Assembly: GCA_942159475.1 (NCBI GenBank)
Contig: OW804094.1
Coordinates: 128,760,755-128,824,754, forward strand
Direction: 5' to 3'
Origin: Sthenelais limicola
Taxonomy: Eukaryota > Annelida > Polychaeta > Phyllodocida > Sigalionidae
DNA: 64,000 nucleotides
Position numbers and translations under genes: made by a program. Under the pieces are notes generated by a model. It did not search any database, was not told the origin of the DNA, and saw only the letters and a program-made list of their open reading frames with translations. Positions 37,671 to 49,100 of the stretch are shown here, piece by piece. Numbering within the stretch: the stretch's first letter is position 1; each line of letters begins with the position of its first letter.

Positions 37671-38048
37671 GTCTGGAGAACTCGGACCATCGTATACTCG
37701 GACCGTTGTAAGCTCGGACTGGGTATGGTCGGACCAGTGGGTTGGTGGACTTGGACCAGGTGGTTAGTGGACTCGGACCAGGCATAGCTTTAGGCGGAAC
37801 ATTATTATGATGGGTATAGTTAAAGTAATTCTTTTATTAGTCAGGACACTCCACTACTAGCTTTACTGACTTAGGACAAGCAATTTTAGGGTTAGGTTTA
37901 GGGTTATTTTTTTATGTTATGGTTTGGTCTGAGTCCACCAACTCAGTGGTCTGAGTCCACTAACCCAGTGGTCCGAGTCCACTAACCCCTGGTCCGACTC
38001 CACTAACCTGCCTGGTCCGACATCAGAGTGGTCCGACTTCTCTAGGAA
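37671..38048 (+). mobile_element. Foldback element with TCGGACC arm repeats, copy 1
   Basis: The left arm has repeated TCGGACC units (CTGGAGAACTCGGACC to GTGGACTCGGACCAGG). The right arm carries the inverted form (TGGTCCGAGTCCACTAACC, repeated) and ends GACTTCTCTAGGAAG. The AT-rich core (37790-37920) holds TTTACTGACTTAGGACAA and TTTTAGGGTTAGG. No open frame. Confidence 0.75.
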
Positions 38049-38340
38049 GCCTTGACTAACATCCTGGTCCGATTTGACCCGGGTCCGACCTCACACTGGT
38101 CCGAGCAAGCTTCGGTCCAAATTCACCAGACCCTGGTTAGTTTTGGTATGGTTTGGTATTAGCGTCCCGGGTCCAACTTGACCAACCCTGTTGGTCCGAG
38201 CTGAGCAACCCCTGGTCCAAGATGACTAACCTCCTTGTCCGAGCTGACTAACCCGCCCAGACCGACCTTACATTGGTCAGACTTCAGTAGGAAGCCTTTT
38301 GAACATGAACACATTTTAAGGACCAATGGCTCTCGGGGGT
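38049..38340. repeat. Extra GGTCCGA-type arm repeats between two foldback elements
   Basis: Diverged GGTCCGA/GGTCCAA units alternate with TGACTAACC, resembling an isolated right arm. It joins the two full elements on either side into a composite block of about 1.6 kb. Confidence 0.6.
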
Positions 38341-38778
38341 CTGGAGAACTCGGACCGTTCTGGGCTCGGACCATTGTATACTCGGACCGTTGTATGGTCG
38401 GACTGGGTATGGTCGGACCAGTGGGTTAGTGGACTAGGACCAGGGGGTTAGTGGACTCGGACCAGGCATAGCTTTGGGCGGAACATTATTACGATAGGTA
38501 TATAGTCAAAGTAATTATTTTATTAGTCAGTTTTACTTTGGACACTCCACTACTAGCTTTACTGACTTAGGACAACCAATTTTAGGGTTAGGTTTAGGGT
38601 TAGTTTTTGTATGGTATCCACCAAGCCAGTGGTCTGAGTCCACTAACCCAGTGGTCCGAGTCCACTAACCCCTGGTCCGACTCCACTAACCCGCCTGGTC
38701 TGACATCAGAGTGGTCCGACGTCCAACTCCACTAACCCACCCGGTCCGACATCAGAGTGGTCCGACTTCTCTAGGAAG
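38341..38778 (+). mobile_element. Foldback element with TCGGACC arm repeats, copy 2
   Basis: Same layout as the element at 37671-38048: CTGGAGAACTCGGACC left end, core with TTTACTGACTTAGGACAA and TTTTAGGGTTAGG, inverted GGTCCGAGTCCACTAACC repeats, and CTTCTCTAGGAAG right end. One right-arm unit is duplicated compared with copy 1. Confidence 0.75.
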
Positions 38779-39502
38779 CTGGCTCTCAGGCTTGTGTTAG
38801 CTAGCAGACTATTAATTGAATAGCAAACAATTGGATATAGGGCCTATTTGCTGGAATACTTTTACAATAGTTTGGGTTTGAAGTCACACCTATATTACAG
38901 GTGTGGGGGTGGCGGTGGGGGTAGGCGTGAAGGAGCACCAGATAATATCACGGTAGAGGGAGGAATCAAAACATGACAAAGGAAAAAGTGTGTGAAGCCG
39001 GGTGTTTGTGAGGGGGTGGGGGTGGGGGTGGGGCAGCGGGGGGTGGGGGGGGTATGGCAAAATGTGACGTAAATAATTTAGGCACTCTCGGAGTCTCGAT
39101 CTACATTGATAGCAGCCTGCTTAGCTGGCTTGATTCTTTCCTCTGGGGGCAAGGGGCGGATACCTTGTCTACATTGACAGTACGGTACAGTCTCTGGTTG
39201 CTGGGTAGGCGATAATAGGGAGCTTTGTGAATCTATTGAATGGAATCAAATGATTATGTGGTCTACAGCCTGATTCAACAATTTGAATGGAAGAATGTAT
39301 AAGTTTACACAATACCTGTTAAACGCATGAGACAATGAGTAGCCTCTATATCTAAATCAAGGTTCTAAATTTAAAGTATGTTCTGCCCATCAATCTCCTC
39401 AGAGCCCACTATCAGTTCTCGTAGCGGGCGAGAGTATCGTCCCTGGCGAGATTGCGGTGTTCGGCTTTCAAAGCCAAGGATCGAGCTTTGAAGGACTTGG
39501 CG
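38779..39502. other. DBT upstream region
   Basis: Contains G-rich tracts at 38904-38930 and 39008-39052 (runs of four to eight G separated by T or A), able in principle to form G-quadruplexes. The 39390-39500 stretch is richer in CpG than its surroundings and probably holds the DBT promoter and 5' UTR. No TATA box seen. Confidence 0.45.
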
Positions 39503-42500
39503 ATGGCTGGACTTGTGTGTATGAGGGTTGTTTCTCGCAACTATTCAAGGATCCACACCCGTGTAAGTTTACCGGCTAACGTTTAGTTCGGGATTGCAGA
39601 TACCAGATACGTTTTGGATTTAATCATGTCCCGTAAATGTTAGCTTACATTGGTGACACCTCTGTAGCGGCTCTGTAGGCAATATAATAAGACTGAAGAC
39701 TGAAGTGAAGGGCCACCACAGGCACAGTGCAGTGCCAGTGCCAGTGGCACGATTAATTTATTGTTTATTCTGCAGGAATATGAATGCATTTAGTGTTAGT
39801 TTTTTGTCTATTGGTTTAAGATTTCTATTCTTTAATGTCATGTATCTTTGTGTGTCATATGGTAATATACAAATGAGGGTGCCTATTTTTGTTCAGTCCT
39901 CTATCAGGACAGGTAGGTAGGCCTACTGAGTACTGTCTGTGGAGATATAGTAGTCGTAGATGCACATTAATCCGTTCTCCTTAATCCCTTATCATCCTAG
40001 GACTATGTAATCTTTTCGAGATTCTTGGCCACAGGTTTTGTCTGCCTTGAAGGTCAATGTTCTTTGGAATCCACTGATTACCTGAAGATCGGTTCCATAT
40101 ATCTTCTAAATTAATACTTCCAAGAGGTAGACCTAGTTAGTTGCGGATTAAATTTAAAATATCAAATAAATATTTAATTACATCCCACGTCACAATTTCA
40201 CATCACCCTTGGTGTGCATATTTCAGTATAAATCATCCATCCAGATGCAGAGGTTAATTTGGAGGAGTATTGTTTGTAGGTAATTGAATCATTTACGGTA
40301 CCTTAATTAATTTAGACGTCCAAATGATTATATTTATTTAACCTGCCCCTCCTCCAAATTTACGTTACTTATTCCCTCCGCGATAAATAACTGTAACGTA
40401 GATATACGTACCGTACGGTACTAGTGTCTATTAGTTATCTACTGGATTTCACCTTAAATTTTGAATGTTTTCTCCATTATTTCAGGTTTTCCAAAGGCTC
40501 CAGTACTCATGTCATGCTAAATGCAGCTGGCCTGTGTTATCTGCGGCTAAACCTGAATCCCTGAGAGTGAAGTTGGCACCTGTCTCAATAGAGAGCCCGC
40601 ATGCCAGAACTTTCTACACAAGTCCAGGTATTTGTTATTTATTTATTTTCGATAATTTTGCAAATCAAATTGTATTGTATCGTAAATGTTTGGCCTTATT
40701 TTTAATAATAAAATAAAATACTTCAATTTCCTAAATTGTAACCTGGAGACAGGTTATATCCTCGACCCTGGTACATTATGAGTTTTAGTCTGCTCATGTT
40801 ATAAATTACCTTACTAGACTATTGTGTTTAAAGTGACACTTCTCACTGTTGTTGGCTAGATTATGGAGTAACGGAATTTCTACTTCATTTTCTAGTATTT
40901 GATTCACCTTACCCTCCTAAATAACTCCTGTGGATATCAAAACTCTAACATTTATATCATATCAGATATTTGGTAAAACAGTGAGCAAAATCGTTTTTGG
41001 TTGCCAACCCCAAATGTCAAGCTATGTCAGAGTGGCAGTTGGGTTCTGGCATCTGGAGTTACATAATGCCAGGCTTGTCCATAGACTCCTGGGTTAAGAC
41101 TAGTTACATCCATGGGCATTATTGAGTGGGGGCAGCACCTGACGGCTACTATTCTGTGATTTGAAAGCTGGTCTATTCATTAAACTTATTTAATGATTAT
41201 TGAATGAGGAAACAATGTTGGGGCTCTATACTTTAGAAATTGTCATACATATCCTATATGGTTAGACTGAATAAGTTTCATGTGATTCTGTGACTACTCG
41301 TTTTAACTATCTTAGCCACTTTAATGTACCGGTATGTACGTACGGTACTAACACTCATACGTTTTCAAAACTATTGGAAAGGTTACGCCTGGTAGTCCTA
41401 AGTTTGTTTTGTCATATTTAATATGTAGCACCAGGTAATGATTTTACTTCCAAATATTTGTTGTGTGAAATTTCAGTCCAATGTAAGCTATCCTAATCAA
41501 GTCTGTGTAGATAAGTCCTATGAAGTATAAGAGTTGGTGGTTAAGACCACCCTCTACCATATAGCCAATGACATGCTGCCACTCCCTCTAATCTAAATCC
41601 CTGATCGATTAGAGAAAATCTTGCTATGTGAAGTTCAAACTATGATAGTAAAAAGGAAGGTGATTGTCTAATATATCTGTATTCTTCATTCTTATTGCAG
41701 CATGTGCGGGTAAGGTTGTTCCATTCAAATTGTCTGATATTGGGGAAGGAATCCGAGAGGTGAATGTCAAAGAATGGTGAGTTCTCAACAATATATGTTG
41801 CTTCAAAATACATTATGGATATTCCATTATCACCTAAACTTAAGATCTTTAACCACAATGACATCGATGCAATTCTAAGAAATATGTGTCCCCTGTAATT
41901 AGCATAGTTTCGGGGGAAAGATAGAAGATGGACGTTAAACCTGTACTAACTATATAAATCGTCATACAATTTCCAGGTTTGTCTCTGAGGGAGATCGAGT
42001 GGCTCAGTTTGACAGCATATGTGAGGTACAGAGTGATAAAGCCTCAGTGACCATAACCAGTCGTTACGATGGTGTCATAACAAGAAAATACTACGAGGTA
42101 GATGACACTGCCCTTGTGGGCACACCCCTCGTTGATATCGAATTAGAAGATGGTGTTGAAGGTAAAATCCCGCGTCAATCTATCGAAAATGGTCCGTTGA
42201 AATCTGGTCTGAATTTCGTAGAACAGTGTTTTATACTGTGATTATATTGTAAAAGCTGCTTAATTGGTTTAGAAAAATGTTATATATCTTTTTACTATAA
42301 TTCAAAGATTCGATGGAAGCTGGCCTGGTTGACCAAGAAGATATTGCCGTTGCAACTCCCGACCCCCTGACTCACATCCTACAAGATGTCAAGGGCAACA
42401 AAGTTCTCGCCACACCAGCTGTTCGAAGGCTTGCTTTGGAAAATAAGGTAAGTTTGATATTTAACTCATAGACTCTCCTACCTTAAAATTCAAATGATGC

Positions 42501-44784
42501 AAACGTTTATACATCAATAGTAAACATATTGATGAACATTATGTTATTCTGTTTTGTAGATACAGCTCGCCGATGTACGTGGAACTGGTAAGGATGGCCG
42601 AATTCTTAAAGAGGATATTGTGGCTTTCATTGAACGTGGCGCCATTCCACCTGGTAAGAAACTGAAACCCGATTTCATCATCACACATCATATTTTCTCG
42701 TTATCTAAATTTACACCCTCTTTGTGGAATATACTATTTTAAGAATAAATTTTGAACAATACGGAAGGTGACGGAAGAACTATAAGTAATAAGTAGTATC
42801 AGAGCTATACATACATAGTAAGATATAATAGTTCTAGTATCAAGTAAATCCTTTGTATCTTGTATGACCTTCTAATACAATGTTAAGATCTTGTTTGAGA
42901 TCCTCCTGCCATAAATATTGTTCCAGTCTTCGATTGTTATTGTTTAAAAAGGAAATCTTTATAAAGAAGAAGAGAGATCACATTAAAGTCACTATTGTCA
43001 CCACTAGAAGAATACGGGATTGGTGCTCATCCCGGTGCTCATCTTATAGAGTTGTTGATGTTTTTTAAGGCGCAACTTTCCATTCTGTACAATGAGATGC
43101 AAGAATTATATTATCTTAACTTCAGCTCAACCTGCAGCAGGCAGAGCTCCTCCTTCCACAGAAACAGCTGCTCCTGCTCCGGTTCCTAAAGCTCCCACAC
43201 CCGCCCCAGTCAGACCTGCCCCGGTAGTCCTTGGCAAAGACACAGTTGAGGTGATCAGAGGCATCAAGAAAGCTATGGTCAAAGTCATGACACAGGCCCA
43301 GACTATTCCACACTTCGGTTACTGTGATGAGATCGACTTGACACATCTAGTTGAGATTCGTCATGCTCTGAAGCAGTTGTCAGAGGAGAGAGGGGTCAAG
43401 TTCTCTTACATGCCAGTATTTATTAAGGTGAATAATATTGTTTTTGTTGTCATTGGTAATTTAAGTTTAAACTCACTTCAGAATGAAATATCGTTTATAG
43501 TGTCGATATGATAATTAATTGGGAAGAAATTTGTTAACTGATATATTTATTTTATTGTTTAGGCCTGCTCGTTGGCCCTTTCCCAGTTTCCAATTCTTAA
43601 CGCATATGTGGACGAAAACTGTGAGAAAATAACCTACAAGGTATGTGGATATTTTAAACTATTCGATGGTAACACAACCATGAAGAAAACCCCTTGGCTG
43701 TTGTGCGTTTATAGGCTGTAGATCAACATTTTGGAGTTTGCAGATATTTAGAATTTTGGCTTATCTTTGGCTGAACGCCTCTGTAGGAAGTTTGTAAATC
43801 GCGATAATTAATTACATCTAAAACAGGCATTGTAGTAATAACGTAGTAATAAGTATATGAAATATTAACCTATATACTCATAGCTTCATCTGGCTAGTTA
43901 CACTCTTGTTATATATATTTTTTTTCTTTGACACAGGCTTCTCACAATATTGGTTTCGCATTTGACACCCCCGATGGTCTACTAGTACCGAATATAAAGA
44001 ACGTCCAAGCATTGAGTATTTTTGAAGTAGCCAGTGAACTGAATCGTCTCATAGATTTGGGCCAACAAGGAAAGTTAGGCCCAAACGATCTATCTGACGG
44101 AACCTTCTCCCTGTCTAACATCGGATCGGTGAGTGAAATGACTATTGGAACCTATCCGACGGAATTATATACGGTATAATTGATCCCTTTTGAAGTAGGA
44201 CGGCTTTAGCTTTGCATTTGCCTTCTAAACGGTACCTTATATTTTGTCTTTTTAATTGCCAACACTAATGTTTTTGTTATGGTCCTTAGATTGGTGGAAC
44301 ATACGCCAAGCCAGTGATAGCCCCACCGGCGGTGGCGATAGGAGCTATCGGAAAGATACAGGTCAGTTCACTCTTAATACCTTTAACGGAATTCCGGACA
44401 AGTCACTCTTTGTGCTGAATATAAAGATTTCTATATATACTAGTCTATTGGTGTGCGGTTCTTTAATTATGTTAGCGCCTTTCATTTCTCGCCCTGATTT
44501 GTCAAAATAATTACGAAAGTAATAGCATAGTGTTAGAACGGGCGTACAGCAACCGATCCCCTTCCCCCTCCCTCAAATGAATTATTTTCATCAAAGGTAT
44601 ATTTATCGCTTTTCAGAAATTGCCACGTTACAATCGGAAGAATGAAGTTGTCCCTGCACACATAATGCAAGTCAGTTGGTCTGCGGATCATCGAGTGATT
44701 GATGGTGCCACCATGGCACGATTCTCGAATCTTTGGAAGTCCTACTTAGAAAACCCTGCAACTATGATACTGGATTTGAAATAG
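39503..44784 (+). CDS. DBT: Dihydrolipoyl transacylase E2 of branched-chain 2-oxoacid dehydrogenase, complete, 11 exons
   Basis: Mitochondrial matrix core enzyme of the BCKDH complex, which breaks down 2-oxo acids from Leu, Ile and Val. Exons 39503-39562, 40486-40627, 41701-41776, 41977-42161, 42308-42447, 42560-42653, 43126-43427, 43563-43640, 43937-44128, 44290-44361 and 44617-44784 fit in phase and give 502 residues (human 482). The first ~65 residues are Arg-rich with few acidic residues, fitting a transit peptide. The lipoyl domain ([15 protein letters not shown]...) has lipoyl-lysine K114 in EVQSDKAS. The E1/E3-binding domain is [17 protein letters not shown] to GRILKEDI. A Pro/Ala linker and the acyltransferase domain follow, with active-site H472 and D476 in DHRVIDG. 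DBT identity rather than PDC-E2 or DLST rests on [20 protein letters not shown] and [11 protein letters not shown]. The second intron contains a family A MITE. Confidence 0.96.
40828..41324 (-). mobile_element. TTAA-flanked MITE, family A, copy 2 (DBT intron 2)
   Basis: Inverted relative to 8650-9145, intact at both ends (TTAAAGTGACACTTCTCACT ... TATCTTAGCCACTTTAA), about 0.5 kb, TTAA on both sides. It has no coding capacity and lies wholly within the intron 40628-41700. Confidence 0.85.
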
Positions 44785-46080
44785 GCTTATTGGGTCGATT
44801 ATTCTTACACTACGTTGGGGGCCATGCTGAAATTATAACATCAGGTTGATAGTGTAGGAATCCAGGTTAATATCATGAATTTCCCACGAGATAGTAATCT
44901 TTAAGTATGTCCTGGAACTATTTGGAAGTATGAATCTAAATTGGACACAATGTGATAATTAATTTAACAGGAATTATGATTCAAAAACTTCATGTATTCT
45001 AGAGAAAAGGCTGTTTCTCCCTCTGAACGGTTTACGAGCAAAACCTCATGAACCCAACTAAATAATCGCCAGTATTTGAGACCGAATGGTTGATATTATT
45101 GTTTTCTATTCTAACTAAAGCTTGCAGAGCGGGTCTAACGGAACAATGTATAGTCTAAGCATTCTAACATTGGGTGCATTAATTGATTTTGTGCGATTTG
45201 TGTTTACGAAAGTTTATTCTTTGAATCATGGAACCAATTGGATACTGGTCTTTATCCTATCCTTTTTTTCTCATGAGACATGGACAAGTCTTCAGAAACC
45301 TTTTTCTGGACCGGTGATATTACCTTTGACTCCAAGTAAGGGTTCATGGCTAATAAGACACGATTCTCAGTACTCATCAATTGGGCCTTTCTCTTATTTT
45401 TGCATCTTTTTTAATTTTACCATGGTGTGCATTGTCGATCGTGAACAAGGATATCTCAAGGCCATTCTCCCTACACAGGGTGTCAGCTACATATGGGTCT
45501 TCACTAAGTCTAGGGAGGGTGTACTTACACAATGAATAACATGTAACCCAGGAAAAACCGCCTTCTGCTAATGGGTTCTGGGGTTAGTATTAGAATATCC
45601 ATTTAAGATATACCTTATTTCGGACACATTTCAAAAGTTTCCCCTATACAAGCACCAAGTAGATTTTTCATTTGGTAAATTAGGAAACCACTCTATGGTT
45701 GTAGTTTAAATTCGAGGCAGGGTAATAACACAGTATTTAAAGTTTGTACGCGTGTAAATAGCTCATTTTGCACCACTATATCACGATACTCTGTTTGCAT
45801 ACAAGATAAACGCATTGTTATGTACGTCATATCACTAAATAAAATGGGCGCAGTGTTTCTTACTGCAACATTCAAAGTCGAGTTGAGTTTTCATGTCTAA
45901 GTGTCTGGTAAATAGGGTAGATTTATGAAAATTATGTGCCGAAATACCAATTCACGAAAATATGTGGATGACCGGCCACGAAGAATTGAAGCTCTTGATT
46001 ACAAAACACTTCCAAATATTGTTTCAGTAAGATGAAATGTGATTAAAACAAACTTACACAATAACTGATTTATATACATA
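44785..46080. other. Intergenic region between convergent DBT and EBNA1BP2
   Basis: Holds the two 3' UTRs. A plus-strand frame of 137 codons (45122-45535, non-ATG start) lacks homology and codon character and is probably 3' UTR. AATAAA occurs at 45838-45843. Confidence 0.5.
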
Positions 46081-46086
46081 TTTATT
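46081..46086 (-). promoter_or_regulatory. Candidate poly(A) signal for EBNA1BP2
   Basis: Minus-strand AATAAA 86 nt after the EBNA1BP2 stop codon. Confidence 0.5.
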
Positions 46087-46171
46087 CCTCAATGAATATT
46101 CATGAACGTAACACAAAATGTTAAAGAATATATTCCTTTTCCCATAAATCAAATACACCACGCTATGACCA

Positions 46172-49100
46172 TTATTTTTTCTTGTTTTTCGTCGCCTGTC
46201 TTCTTTTCTTCCCTTGCCTTTGTGGACGACCTGCTCCTCCCTAGGAATAACCAAGAAATAAATTAATTAATTAAACCTTGCAACAGGTCTTCATGTGGAT
46301 AAATAAAATGATTCCCCAACGAATGAAACCTGTATTTTATAACCGAATTCCCTTCTAAATCGGCAGAATCTCCTTTTCCCAATTATGACATTTAAATTAT
46401 TAGTTTTTTTCCTTTTGCTGTTTTACATTAGCAGTTTCTTTAATATTGGATTAGTGTAATCGGTAAGCCATTAACACACTTTATATCAAACAGTCTAAAT
46501 TTTTCTAACTAAATCAATTGCGCTGTATCCAGAAATAGAAAATCTGGGCGAGCATTTGTTTTTTGTCAACAAGGTGTTGATGAAATCCCTTCATATTCCA
46601 TTCTGATGATTTTTTCCCATGTTGGTTGAGATATAATGGCATGAGAAAGATAAAGTTCTACTTATTTTGTTTGAATTATAAGAAGCAGACGACATAGCTT
46701 TAACCCAGCTGAAATGCATCACTCACCTTCTTTTTGCCCTGTTTCGACCCATGTTTAGTGGCACTATAATCTGACATATCTCTGGAGCTCTCGGCTGTGT
46801 TGTATTTCGAACGTTTCTTTTGACCACCAAAACCAAATTTGATATTCTTCGCTTGCCTTTTTTTGTTAGGCCTGCAAAATAGATCGTTCAGGAATATAAC
46901 TTAAAATTTCAACACCATAAAAGTCACAATATTTTATAATCTGGAATCGTATGAACTAAGCGTTTCCTCTCAGCAATAATTGGCAGTATACTACTCCAGG
47001 AGTCAGCGAAGATTAGCTATACATACTGGAACAGCTGCTTTCCTTTTTGCTGCAGCCCTTTTCCCTGATCTGTTTTCTGGCCAGGCCCATTTTCAAGGAA
47101 GTCGAGGTTTGCCAATTTTCCTGCACAGTGGGTAGAACATACAACATAATCAAAACAGGTTTATATAACTAGCAATATAAATCGATATAGCAAAAGTATT
47201 AGAGAATACAGTAATTAGCTAATGCTTCTCGTATGCATAGAAAACCTTAAAAACAAATTCAATTACACCCCTCAATTAATTAATTATAAAAATATGACAA
47301 TACACCAGAACAATACGCACCTTTCCGTACTTTCTTAACTTGCTCCATCATTTCCTTCTTTTCTTTCTGTCTCTTAGCCAGCACATCTTGTTGTACCTAG
47401 AAGAAATGAGTTAGCATTTAAAAACAGTTTCTCTCCTGATCACTAACTTCACATTCACAAGTCCGAGATCAGTTTTGAGTTTAAAGAATAACTGGCACAA
47501 CGACTCACCTTCTTGCCATATTTGCGCAGTTCTCTTAGTTTCTTTGCCTTTTCTGATCGGTCGACCGACATCTGTTTTGATAGTAACTTCTCTCGCACCT
47601 AGAAAAATAATGTGAATCCTCATAATTATTTGCTCATAATATTAAGTGCTAGGTAGTGTAGGAGGTTGCTTTCCCCCTACAATATGACAGCCGTAGACTT
47701 CAAAGTGATTCTATTTTATTCTAGAGATATTAAGATATACCACTAATTTATTCTAATAAGGTTAGGCTTGAGGTTGTTTTATGCAACAGTCATATCGAGG
47801 GCGGGAAAGTAAGGTGACGTTTTTTTGTAGAACGATTACGTCATTAGAACCCAGCACTCCGTGAAGCCACTGGTTTCAAAGCCAACGCCTTTGCCACTAC
47901 GACTGCATTATTTTTTGTGACGAGTGGAACCAAGAAAGTTATCTCCAAAACAATTACCGTCTTCATAGGGGTAATATGATATGATCAAGGATTTGATGTA
48001 AGAAACTATTACCTTTTTCATATGCACATCTGACTTGGCCATTTCAGCCATGTAGTCGTCAGGTCGCCGGGTGGGAATGCCCATTGAGTGGAGGCGGGGC
48101 AAAGCTTCTAATGCAGCTGCCTGTGCTTGCCGGTAACTGGAATAATAGAGCAAGGATTTATTTGTGGGAACAAAATGTTAATGAAGGCTCCTCTGACATA
48201 AGTCTTACACTCCTGTAGATATTGTACATAAGATTAATGGGAAACTGATTGATTTTACATTGTATAGTTTACCACAGGGTATTGGATACAGATTGACAAT
48301 CATAAATTACTAAAAATGTAAGAGTTACATGTAAGAGAGTGTATATTCATTTATTGTAGTAAAACCAGATTGACAAAATGTGGATCGCAAATAAGGATTT
48401 GCAATCAGGAATGCATGGTTTGTTTAATGTACTCACAATTTCATTTCCCTTTTAAAATCGTCATGAATATTATCTTGTTCTTCTGAAAGCCCGTCTAAAT
48501 CTTCCAAAGCTTTTGGAGCGGGCGCTGGGTCGTTTGTTAAATCTAGACGTTCGATCCATGGCAAATCTTTCTTTAATCCTTTGAGGACTCTGTTTAGGCC
48601 ATCCTATAAAATTAAGTTTAAAGAAATAGAAATAACACGATCTCCTCATAATATCATTAGTAATGACTAATGATTAGTATTGTCTACTTAGTGAAGGCAG
48701 TATACTAAAAATGAAAAGATATGAAAAAATAAAAAAATAGATTAGAATTATATTTATCGATCCATAATTTTTAACAATAGGCATAAGGTTACAAATGGAC
48801 TTAAAACTATCTATTTCTGCACCACAACGTAATTAGAATTTACTTTTTTTCCAGATGGCCTGTCATGTTGGCCAGAATATTATGTATTATGTAATACACA
48901 CACCATTCTAAGAATGGTGAGGATAGAGAGGTATACTTCCTTCGAGAATTATTTGATACGTTAGAATCACGATAATTTATGGTGGTAATAATTGAAGATC
49001 AATAATATTAAATCTGGTGAAAGATACTTACCACATTATTGATAAACGTTGTAGGGGCTGGCAGGCTTACATTCAGGCCTGACTTTAATAATCCCGAAGC

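Noticed and set aside
45122..45535. 137-codon plus-strand frame downstream of DBT
   Set aside because: No ATG at the start, no recognised homology, AT-rich third positions, and it lies where the DBT 3' UTR should be.
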